64,000 nucleotides of DNA, taken from NCBI RefSeq assembly GCF_965638725.1, contig NC_134982.1:6196126-6260125 (forward strand), in the 5' to 3' direction. Under the pieces are notes generated by a model. That model did no database searches. It worked only from the letters and a program-made list of their open reading frames with translations, and was not told where the DNA came from. This DNA is from Aptenodytes patagonicus (taxonomy: Eukaryota; Chordata; Aves; Sphenisciformes; Spheniscidae). Both the position numbers and the translations under genes were made by a program. The stretch's first letter is position 1. Each line of letters opens with the position of its first letter. Positions 48,731-59,772 of this stretch are shown in pieces.

Positions 48731-51700
48731 TGGTTTGTGAACAAGAAAAATTAGAGAGGAGGGGAAAAAAGGATTGGGATAGTCATAATTCACAGGGACA
48801 CAGAGGTGCACAGCCAGTCCTTGGAATAGGGAAGCACTCCACAGTGTACTGTTGAAAAGGCCACTATCTTATACAAAAATCACAGCTCATTGCACTTTTG
48901 CAGGATACCAGCTCCTGCCTGTCACTGAGTTTTGAGATGCATATGCAGTTGCGTAAGGCAGAGACATCCCTCAGAGATAAGTCAACCTACTGTAACCGAT
49001 ACAGCAACAGCAAAGCAGCTGATCAGGAGTGACTCGTTTATCTGACAGGCATCAATACCTCACCCACCTGTTGTAGGGCTCTTGTATTATAACTTCAGTG
49101 GAAGAATGGTGAGAATTAGTCAAAAGAATCCTGTTTAATACCCGCATCTCTCTTGAATTTTTCTTGACATCAGCATTTCTCTCAGTATTCAGTACTCTCC
49201 ACACTATCTGGCAGACCTCCAAATCACCCCTTCTCTTTCATTATACAGTATTCCTTCCTCTCCAAGTCATATTTTTCTCTTCTAACTGCAGTAACCAAGC
49301 GTTTTCCTTCACACTTTCAACTCTTAAATAATTCCCAGGAATTGCTCTATATAGTTTGCCAGTCAAGTGGAGAGTCAAAAAGTCAGGCTCTCCTGTTAGT
49401 CAGTGTTGTATGGTCCTATTCCCTGCTGAATGACTGTGCAACTACTAGTCCTGATAGCTGCGACTTGGCTGCTAAATGTTTGACCGAGATGGAGGAGCAG
49501 GGGTACGGTTGAGAGCTGCCCAGTCTGGCAGGGCAGATATGTTAAACTGCATTGTTGAATTGGCCTGTTAAAATCATCCTCCATATAGAGGGCATTGAAT
49601 CATCAGAGTGATCTCACTGGGTTTCCTAGAAGACCAGCTAGCATGTCAGGGACCAACAGAATACCATGACCTTAGGAAAGAAAACTGTGATCCTGGCTTG
49701 TACTTCAAAAAAATCAGGAATGACTTTTGATGGTCTTGCAATGGAAAGATTGTTCTGCAGCTGAGAAAAATGTTGGACATCTTTCTGAGGTAATCAATTT
49801 TGCCTGAGGCAAAACCTTGCAGGGTCACTCTAGATTTGGCAAACACTTTCCAGGAACTGAACTTTTTGTTATTAGGTCCATGTATGTACACTACGTGAGC
49901 GCTTCTGAGGAAAAAACAAACGTGTCCTATAGAGCTTTTTGAAGTCACATCTCTGTGTGTAGGAAACCTGTTTCACAGGAAAAAAGAGGTGACTAAGTAT
50001 CAGGGAAGTTAGAAGTGTCTGGGTGTGAGCTGGGGCATGAAGCTTTTGAGTAGCGCTCCTAAAGACAGAAGTAAACAGGAAGAAAAATATAATAGTCCCA
50101 GTGGCCCAGTTTGGAGGATAGGCTAGAAGCTATACAGATTGTACAACACAGATAATTGTTCAAGGATTTATTTGTTGTGACTATGTATCTTTTTTTTTCC
50201 TCAAGATATTCTGGAACTGCTTGTTGGTTTAGGTGAATAAACTGGATTTTTTTCATATGATTTTAGTCTATTCCAAACGATTATGCTTTGTAGCTCGTTG
50301 AGAAGAGTGATATTCTATGTTGCTACATTTTTGAAGAGCCAGCTCCCCGTAAAAAAGGGAAAAATCAATATTATTACATGGATTGGAAAAGACATTGTTT
50401 TTTCTTTATTGCAGAAGGGGACATCAGTGTAATTTCATAAAGTGAGATGATATTTTGAGTTACCAAGCTGGGTGCTTGCTTGCTTGTTTATGGTTGCTTT
50501 TTTCCTTCCTCTTCCTAGCAACAAAGGAACAAAATATTATCAGGTTAAGTGAAGTAGTCTCTACTCAGTAAGAATTAATCACCCTTTGCAATACAGAAAC
50601 ATGTTTTCTGAAATCTCTGTGCCTTTTAGGCCCATTAATACCCACATGGCCACCTACAAGCCTCGAGGCACAAAGAGGTGGATGAGGCTGTTTTAAGTAT
50701 TCCACTTCAAAATCAAGCTCTTGGGTATGATTCTCATGCAAATTATGGCAAAACTGGAGTAAGTCCAGAATAAAGCTGGTGCAAAATGGGAACAAGTTCT
50801 CATCCCCTTTTAGAATTCTATGCTTTTTTTCCCAAAGCTGTACACCTTTCTTTCTCCCTGATATTTTTCTCTCTTTCCTGCCTGCTTGATTTCAGCATCA
50901 TTTTCTCTTGAAGTTTAGACACTGAAGGAAATACTAGCTTGCTGTGTTATACTCCAGGAGGCTGTGACAGCAAATGCTGCTTCTGTGTTTTCTTTCATAA
51001 TACCCGTTTAAAATACCTCTGAAAATAATAACAACAGTCATGTTCTCAGATACAGCACTAGGATGGAGCTTTCTTAGTTGTGTTTTAAAACTAAGGATTT
51101 ATCTTTCTTAGATAAATTGAAACTTACCTATTATAATGAAGACATGAATTTACAGATGGAAATTGTGTCCACTCTGTGTTGATATCAAAGGGTACATTTG
51201 CTCTTGCATCTGCGCATAAATGGTATCACACCAGGAACTGTTTGTTGGTTTTGATAACTTTTATATGTGTTATTCTTAGCAAGAAATTATTAATCGTTCT
51301 GTAGAGTACAGGACAGACTCCTGGTGTCTCTTGGGCTGAAGCAAGTTGTCACATTGTACATTGTATTCCTGTCAGTCTGAAAAACAAGCATTCTTCAGGT
51401 AATTAATTATTGTCTAGATGCTTCCCATTCTGGATTTTTGGTGAGTCTTAGTACCAAGATTTTTGGACAGGACTTTACCTATCTATGCTGATTGGACTGT
51501 GGAGCTCAGTTGCCCTTTTTAAATAAAAACCACAACAAAACAAAAACTTTCAGTAGAGGATCAGCCATTGCTCAGCAGGTGTACTAAAATTTGTTTTCTT
51601 TCTGTCATTGCAAGAAGAATCATGACTTAATCACCAGGATAAGTTCTAACTTTAGCCATGTAAGATCAGAGGGTTGAACATACAATTTTTAGGTCCTTCT

Positions 51701-53470
51701 ATTCAGTGGAGAAAACAAATAAAGCTACCAAACGTTCCCAGCCTTCAGCTGTATTTAAAGTTCCTTAAAGCCAGAAGATAGAAGAACTGTTCACGAGATC
51801 ATCCAAAAGCTAAAAAGTACTGCTGCCATACAAAATAAGCAAGAAAACAAACCCCACTTTCTGTCATTCTCACAAAATTGTCTTCTCTATTGCCATTGAT
51901 GCAATGAATATTTTCATCCTACCTTGCTCAATTATGAGTAATCTGGGAGACATATGGGGAACCGTATTTCACTTAAGAAGGGAGTGTCAGAGAGGAAAAC
52001 ATCCAGAAAAATAGATATTTTTAAAATCAAAAGGAAGAAGTTGTGCTTCCGAGATCAGAAAGCACCTACAAATCTTATTTTACAGATGATACATTACTTT
52101 GGACACATCACATTGTGTTGTGTCGAACATGTTTCTCCATGTGAGAAGTGATGATGTGACTAATGCCACAAGATGCGTAATATCATAACATGATGTGTCA
52201 GAAGAAACATTTCCAAAATATATCCCCCAAAATCTTTAACCCATCCCTTGCCTTGCAACAATTTAGAGTACAGCCTGTCTTTTCAGAAATTTTTATGTTT
52301 TGAGTTGGTTATTATGGGTAAATTCCAAGGAATTATTTGTATATTATCACAGGCTAATAAGCTCCTCCTGTCAAGAATATATGGCATAGTTTTCTATTTT
52401 GACATCTGGTTTCTAGTGCAGCAATGCCACTGACAGGATTCGTATCTGTGTCTTCTGCCAATGGGTAATAGCTTCAGGGTAGGAAAGACTCGAGTTAGCC
52501 GTATAAAGTAAAGCATTCAGAGTGTCAAGAGCGAAGAAATTGAGCTTTTGTTTGTCTTACCAATAAGGTTAGAATTTCAAAAATGTTTCTTTGGACACAG
52601 AATTTAAACATAACACAGAGCAAACAAATCTAAAAGGATTTAAATTAATTGAGATTCTGTGCTGATAGGTCACTGGTGCAGTTTAAATGATAGCAAAGGG
52701 CATGATAATGAAACAGGTAAAAAACAATCATTATGCAAACCTGTATCTGTATAGAGCCACAGCACAGAGCAAAAATGATGACCAAAGAAAAAAAACATGA
52801 AGGAGCTTCCAAATTTTGAAGCCATTTCTTTGAGATTGTGAGCAGAAAAGAACCAGAGTAGTGTTAGTCAAGATATTAATCGTGGCAGTATATGAATGGG
52901 AACAGTTATCTTATAAAGTGACTACCTTCAGTTCTATAAACTTCTATAAAACTGAGTATGTCCAAGAGGATTTGTAGACATTTTACACTGCAGGCCAGAA
53001 GCATGTGGATTATATCTTGGATGGGTTTGTGTGAGGTAGAAAAGAAGTCTCAACAGACTGTGGGGAAAAAAAGTATAGGAATTGTGTGATGAAACACTGA
53101 GGACTGATGAAGATACTGGATACAGGTATACAAGCAATTTTAATCAGGGTACAATCACGTTTGCCCAAATTCTCATCTTTGTCCAGAAGTATAGAAGTCC
53201 ACTGAAAGTCAAGTTCTAGCCTGTTTATAAGATACATGTCAAGCATTAGGAAAAGCTTTGAGATGACTGGTAGAAAGTCTGCCTCAGAGGCTGAGGTTCC
53301 AGTGTAACAGCTGGAATTCAGCTTGCCTAAATTTAGCTGTCTAAATAGCGATCGTCTTGCTCCCCCTAAGATCAGTGAGGACAGGTGGATATCTCATCTA
53401 TCTGATTCATTCAATCTTGAGGCAGGAGGGATGAGATGTCAGTACTTTCCTATTGACCTGACAAAGCAGG

Positions 53471-54762
53471 ACAAGGGAGGTGATTCGAGACAGCCAGCAT
53501 GGCTTCACCAAGGGCAAGTCCTGCCTGACCAACCTAGTGGCCTTCTATGATGGAGCGGCTACATCAGTGGACATGGGAAGGGCTGCAGATGTCGTCTGTC
53601 TGGACCTCTGTAAGGCCTTGGACATGGTCCCCCACAACATCCTTCTCTCTAAACTGGAGAGAGATGGATTTGATGGGTGGACTGTCCGGTGGGTGAGGAA
53701 TTGGTTGGATGGTCACATCCAGAGGGTAGTGGTCAACAGCTCAATGTCCAGATGGAGATTGGTGATGAGTGACGTCCTGCAGCGGTCCGTATTGGGACCA
53801 GTACTGTTTAATATCTTCATCAGTGACATAGACAGTGGGATCGAGTGCACCCTCAGCAAGTTTTGCAAATGACACCAAGCTGAGTGGTGTGATTGACACA
53901 CCCGAAGGACGGGATGCCATCCAGAGGGACCTGGACAAGCTCGAGAAGTGGGCCCATGTGAACCTCATGAGGTTTAACAAGGCCAAGTGCAAGGTCCTGC
54001 ACCTGGGTCAGGGAAACCCTCAGTATCAACACAGGCTGGGGGATGAAGGGATTGAGAGCAGCCCTGCCAAGAAGGACTTGGGGGTACTGGTGGATGAAAA
54101 GCTGGACATGAGCCAGCAATGTGCGCTTGCAGCCCAGAAGGCCAATCGTATCCTGGGCTGCATCCCAAGAAGCATGGCCAGCAGGTTGAGGGAGGTGATT
54201 CTGCCCCTCTGCTCTGCTCTGCTGAGACCCCACCTGCAGTACTGCGTCCAGCTCTGGAGCCCTCAGCATGAGAAAGACACGGACCTGTTGGAGCGGGTCC
54301 AGAGGAGGGCCACGAAAATGATCGGAGGGTTGGAAAACCTCTCCTATGAGGAAAAGCTGAGAGAGTTGGGGTTGTTCAGCCTAGAGAAGAGAAGGTTTCG
54401 GGGAGACCTGATTGCAGCCTATCAGTACCTAAAGGGGGCTTCTAAGAAAGATGGGGACAAACCTTTTAGTAGGGCCTGTTGCAATAGGACAAGGGGTAAT
54501 GGTTTTAAACTAAAAAAAAGGTAGATTTAGACTAGATATAAGGAAGGAATGTTTTACGCTGAGGGTGGTGAAGCACTGGCCCAGGTTGCCCAGAGCAGTG
54601 GTGGATGCCCCATCCCTGGAAACATTCCAGGTCAGGTTGGACGGGGCTCTGAGCAACTTGATTTAGTTGAAGATGTCCCTGCTCATGGCAGGGGGGTTGG
54701 ACTAGATGACCTTTAGAGGTCCCTTCCAACCCAAACTATTCTATGATTCTATGATTCTAAGG
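53471..54762 (+). mobile_element. CR1 LINE, 5'-truncated copy (C)
   Basis: The copy begins within the RT domain at the [10 protein letters not shown] motif (about 53496) and runs to the octamer tail ATTCTATGATTCTA (about 54749-54762). RT is split: 53480-53872 holds YDGAAT through ECTLSKF, and 53835-54524 holds the rest in another frame. An extra T near 53865 causes the break, and the FADD motif reads Phe-Ala-Asn-Asp. An A-run near 54511-54519 causes a second break. Its 3' UTR (CTCATGGCAGGGGGGTTGGA) differs from copies A and B. Confidence 0.92.
53480..54524 (+). pseudogene. CR1 RT fragment, frameshifted, FADD changed to FAND (copy C)
   Basis: Two frames cover RT motifs from [10 protein letters not shown] to the C-terminal NGFKL segment. 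Motif A reads CLDLCKALD in place of YLDxxKAFD, the catalytic core is frameshifted, and the first Asp of motif C is Asn. It is inactive on three independent grounds. Confidence 0.88.
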
Positions 54763-56780
54763 CCATCTTTTCTAATAGGCTTATTAACCTAGTGAGGAAG
54801 GTTTTAAACCAGGTTCATTGGAGGGTGGAGACCAAAGCACACAGAAAAGTGGGAGAATGAAGGATAAGGCAGAAATATGTACAGGGCAAGCAACAAGCGA
54901 CCTTTCACATTCCCTTTGAGAAGCAGGGTGACACAGGCCTATCTCACTTGCCTGTCACAAAGAAATGCAGCTGACAAAGCACAAAAAAAAAAAAAGAAGT
55001 AAACAAAAAAGTATGGAAATGAAAGGTTTTGTGTAGTCACTGGGCTGTGGAAATACAGAGATGTAGGATAGCTTACATTATGGAAATGCTACTGAAGTGA
55101 CGGATATAGGCTCTGTTAGGAAAGACAGGCAGGGAATATGAGCCAAGGGGGATGCACTTTGCCTGCCAAGAAGCAGCTGGGACAGAATTAGGCTCTATTG
55201 TGGAAGGGATGATAGACATGTTAGAGAGATTATGAGTTAGGATCTGAGATGAGGTCAACTAAAGGGCAACAGACTCTCTGGTCAAGAAGTTGGATGAAGG
55301 CTTCTTCCTACAGGTGGCAGAAGTTTCCTGGTTGCAGTCCCTGATTCTCATGGGTTACTTCAACTACCTCACCCTCTGTTGAAAGGGTCATATGATAAGG
55401 AGACTGGATGACCTGGAGATTTCTGAATTGTCAGGGGCATTGACAGTAACGCAGGAGCTGGAAGGGCTGGCAAGAGGAGGTGCTCTGCTGGATTTGCTAT
55501 TCATATATAAGGACCGAGTGACCAAGGAAAAGAAGAGTTTAAGAACCTGAGGGAAGTGAGGAAGACAAGTAGTTGACTAAAGACCCAGGAATTGAGGGAA
55601 GTAAACTTCGGCTTACTAAGTGAATACGTAGACAAGTTCCTTAGGGAAGCTGCTCTGAAGGACGGCAGGACGCAGAAGAGTCCTGATTGTCAGGGGCAAC
55701 TACTTCAAAGCCCAAGAACTACCTGTTTTTATTTGCAGGCAAACAGTCATGACAAGAAGCCAGCTTGTTTGAACAAGGAATTCCAGACTGATGCCAAACA
55801 CAAAAAAGGAAGCATATAGGAAGTGGAAGTAGGGAAAGACAACCAAAGAGGAATACAGCAGTGTCACCCAGACATGTTGGGATGGAATTAAGGAATATCA
55901 AAGCTACGTGGGACTTGACATGGGAGAATGGTATGGAGGACAAAAATAAAGGGGGTTCTACATGTAAATGACACGGTGAAGGTACTCAATGACTTCTTTG
56001 CCTAAGTCTTTACTAGACCAGGTCTGCTGTTGGGCCTCCCTGGTCTGTCTGTATAGTTGTAAATTTTGGGGCAAAGACATACTACACACAGTAGAGGAGA
56101 ATCAGTTGAGGGATGACTTAGTTGCCCTGGATATACAGAAGTCCTTGAGACCAGATAGAATGGGTTGAAGGAACTGCATTGTGAGGCTGTTCTGTGTCAT
56201 TTGAAGAGTTAAGGTAACCCCGGTGATAGAAAAACACAAATGTTTCAGCCATATCCCAAAAAGGCGAAGAATGACTCAGGGAACTAGAAGTTGGTCAGTC
56301 TTATCTCTGTCCCTGGGAACAAATTTCCAGGCACATGAAGGACAGGAAAGTGACTGAGAATAGACAGCATGGATTTATTGAGATTAAATTATGCTAGACC
56401 ATCCTGATTGCCTTTTTATTTTGAAGTGACTAGCTCTGTGGACAAGAGGAAGGCAGAGAAAATGGTTTACCTTGACACTAGCAAGGCTTCTGATGGTCTG
56501 ACACAGTATCTTTCCAGTTGGAGTGAGGAGATATGGACTGCATTGGTGAATTAGAAGGTGGGTGAAAAACTGGCAGGACTGTTGCGCTTAAAGGGCAGGT
56601 GTCACTGGAAGTCTAACTGGCTGTCAGGTGTGAGTAACATTCATCAGGGCGGCTGGTCAGAGGGAGTTCAACAGACTGGAGGAGGGGGCTGATAGCAAAC
56701 TTAGGAATTTCTACAGGCAAATGTGAAGTCCTGTGCTGGGGACAGAAATAGCCCCATGCCTTAAGGCATGCTAGGGACTG
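54763..56780 (+). mobile_element. Old, heavily decayed CR1 LINE (copy D)
   Basis: No long frame survives, but nucleotide landmarks of CR1 occur in order on the plus strand. They are a TTTTAAACCAGGTT word (54802), GAAAGACAGGCAGGGAA from the endonuclease region (55119), CTCATGGGTTACTTCAAC for the GDFN motif (55347), ATGACTTCTTTGCC (55988), CAGTCTTATCTCTGTCCCTGGGAA for the YRPVSL-PGK region (56295) and GACAGCATGGATTTATTGAG (56363). It lacks a clear octamer tail. Its boundaries are approximate. Confidence 0.7.
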
Positions 56781-57588
56781 ACCGGCTAGACAGTAGCCTC
56801 ATATCTCCTTGTATCTTGATGCAGGTTTTGACAAGAGGTTCTTGTTAAGAGAGGTGAGGAAGAGCAAAGTGGAGGATCAATATTTGAGACTATTTTTTTT
56901 TTGAGAAAAAGGCTGATTTCTCTTACATTCACTGATGTTTATAAGGCTGCGGAGTATTGGATGGCAGGGACTTCTGAAATCCTTGACTTTCAGCTACTGC
57001 TATTCTAAGCAAAAATACAATGCATTTCCAAATTATTATTTGTCATCCACAAGCATATAGGTGACAAAGCGATTCCTGAAAAAGTTTGCAGGTCTAGAGG
57101 GTTCAGCAAATTTGAGGTTATTTGATGCTCTAGTGGTTGATGTCAGGAGCGCTTTAGTATTACAGTAAGAATTTTGTGATCCTTAGCAGGATTGTTACCC
57201 ATGCGAGCAAAGAATAGTCCATTCATGAGCTTTGGCAATAAAGCCTAGGAAAGGATTGTTTCTAGGGTTTAAATTACTGACAAGAACCTTTGGCTGTTAG
57301 AACTCTAATTGTGCTATCAGTGTGAAGCATATTTTACTTCAGATTATAAATAAAACAGAAAATCGTTCTAACCCATTGTAAGAAAGCATTACAAGACTCC
57401 ATGGAAGTGAAACCCTGGTCTGTTAAATCTGCTGTTGTATTAACAGTTACAGTAAGAATCTTGACTCTATCACTGAGGCAGTAAAGGTATATAAATATTT
57501 TAACAGGTATTTCTGTTGTGGTGCTTGCAGAAATTACTCATTGAAATGCTTAAAATGAATATGCGGGGAGTCCATCAAACTGAATGTA

Positions 57589-57613
57589 ATACATACATGC
57601 ATCCATACATACA
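57589..57613 (+). repeat. (ATAC)n-like microsatellite at the 5' junction of a CR1
   Basis: ATACATACATGC/ATCCATACATACA tetranucleotide units directly abut the 5' end of the next CR1 copy. Confidence 0.6.
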
Positions 57614-59772
57614 GGAGAGCTGACAGGCCTCTTCAGCAATCTGTTCGGTAGAGTGCCATGGGACAAAGCCCTGGAGGGAAGAGGGACCTAAGAAAGCTGG
57701 GTAATATTCAGGGATCACCTCCTCCAAGCTCAGGAGCGATGCATCCCAACAAAGAGGAAGTCAGGCAAAAAAGCCAGGAGGCCTGCATGGGTGAACAAGG
57801 AGCTCCTGGACAAGCTCAAACACAAAAAAGGAAGCCTACAGAGGGTGGAAGCAAGGACAGGTAGCCTGGGAGGAACACAGAGAAATTGTCCGAGTAGCCA
57901 GGGTTCAGGTTAGGAAAGCCAAAGCCCTGAGAGAATTAAATCTGGCCAGGGACTTCAAGGGCAACAAGAAAAGATTCTATAGGTATGTAGGGGATAAAAG
58001 GAAGACTAGGGAAAATGTGGGCCCTCTCTGGAACAAAACAGGAGACCTGGTTATCTGGGATATGGAGAAGGCAGAGGTACTCAATGACTTTTTTGCCTCA
58101 GTCTTCACCGGCAAGTGCTCGAGCCTCACCGCCCAAGCCGCAGAAGGCAAAGGCGGGGACTGGGAGAATGAAGAGCCGCCCACTGTGGGAGAACATCAGG
58201 TTTGAGACCATCTAAGGCACCTGAAGAAGCACAAGTCCATGGGACCTGATGAGATGCATCCATGGGTCCTGAGGGAACTGGAGGATGAAGTTGCTAAGCC
58301 ACTATCCATCGTATTTGAGAAGTCGTGGCAGTCCAGTGAAGTTCCCGCTGACTGGGAAAGGGGAACCATAACCCCCATGTTTAAGAAGGGCAAAAAGGAA
58401 GACCCGGGGAACTACAGGCCAGTCAGTCTCAGCTCTGTGCCTGGGAAGATCATGGAACAGATCCTCCTGGAAGCTCTGCTAAGGCACATGGAAAATAAGG
58501 AGGTGATTGGTGATAGCCAACATGGCTTCACTAAGGGCAAATCATGCCCGACAAAATTGGTGGCTTTCTACAACAGGGTTACAATGTTGGTGGATAAGGG
58601 AAGAGCAACTGACGTCATCTACCTGGACTTGTGCAAAGCATTTGACACTGTCCTGCACGACATTCTTGTCTCTAAATTGGAGAGACGTGGATTTGATGGA
58701 TGGACCACTCAGTGGATAAGGAATTGGCTGGATGGTCGCACTCAAAGAGTTGCAGTCAATGGCTCAATATCCAAGTGGAGAACAGTGACGAGTGGCATTC
58801 CTCAGGGGTTGGTATTGGGACCGGCACTGTTTAACATCTTTGTTGGTGACATGGACAGTGGGATTGAGTGCACCCTCAGCAAATTTGCCGACAACACCAA
58901 GCTGTGTGGTATATTTGACATGCTGGAGGGAAGAGATGCCACCCAGAGGGACCTTGACCGGCTTGAGAGGTGGGCCCGTGCAAACCTCATGAGGTTCAAC
59001 AAGGCCAAGTGCAAGGTCCTGCACTTGGGTCGGGGCAATCCCAAGCACAAATACAGGCTGGGCAGAGAATGGATTGAGAGCAGCCCTGTGGAGAACGATT
59101 TGGGGGTATTGGTTGATGAGAAGCTCAACATGAGCCAGCAATGTGTGCTTGCATCCCAGAAAGCCAGCCATATCCTGGGCTGCATCAAAAGCAGCGTGGC
59201 CAGCGGGTCGAGGGAGGTGATTCACCCCTTCTACTCCACTCTCATAAGACCCCACCTGGAGTACTGTGTCCAGCTCTGGGGCCCCCAACATAAGGATATG
59301 GACCTGTTGGAGCAAGTCCAGAGGAGGGCCACAAAGATGATTAGAGGGCTGGAGCACCTCTCCTATGAAGACAGGCTGAGAGAGTTGGGGTTGTTCAGCC
59401 TGGAGAAGAGAAGGCTCCAGGGACACCTTACAGCAGCCTTCCAGTACCTGAAGGGGGCCTCCAAGAGAGCTGGAGAGGGACTTTTTACAAGGGCATGTAG
59501 TGATAGGACAAAGGGTAATGGCTTTAAACTGAAAGAGGGCAGATTTAGATTAGATATAAGGAAGAAATTCTTCACTATGAGGGTGGTGAGGCACTGGAAC
59601 AGGTTGCCCAGAGAAGCTGTGGATGCCCCCTGCCTGGAAGTGTTCAAGGCCAGGTTGGATGGGGCTTTGAGCAACCTGGTCTAGTGGAAGGTGTCCCTGC
59701 CCATGGCAGGGGGGTTGGAACTAGGTGATCTTTAAGGTCCCTTCCAACCCAAACCAGTCTATGATTCTATAG
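57614..59772 (+). mobile_element. CR1 LINE, 5'-truncated copy (E) with long RT frame
   Basis: The copy starts in the linker upstream of RT (GGACAAGCTCAAACACAAAAAAGG region near 57808), crosses frame breaks before 58239, then has an open 481-codon RT frame. It ends in a 3' UTR with CCCATGGCAGGGGGGTTGGA and the octamer tail (about 59760-59770). The 3' end and protein place it with copy C, not with copies A and B. Confidence 0.93.
58239..59684 (+). pseudogene. CR1 reverse transcriptase, open frame with FADN in place of FADD (copy E)
   Basis: A 481-codon frame opens with an ATG internal to ORF2 and runs to the natural ORF2 stop. Motifs: [13 protein letters not shown] (58-70), [10 protein letters not shown] (94-103), YLDLCKAFD with Asp130 (motif A), [10 protein letters not shown] (186-195) and Phe-Ala-Asp-Asn at 216-219. 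The second catalytic Asp of motif C is Asn219, which should abolish polymerase activity. The upstream endonuclease is absent. Confidence 0.92.

Larger units (their letters stand above)
44441..53470. other. 9-kb AT-rich intergenic stretch
   Basis: No gene or mobile element is recognised. It includes an (ATTT)n microsatellite (45544-45572), a long T-rich tract (48247-48296) and a less AT-rich island at about 48400-48730 that may be regulatory. The remaining open frames are short and unremarkable. Confidence 0.5.

Noticed and set aside
58764..59426. 220-codon minus-strand frame
   Set aside because: Antisense shadow of the CR1 RT frame of copy E.
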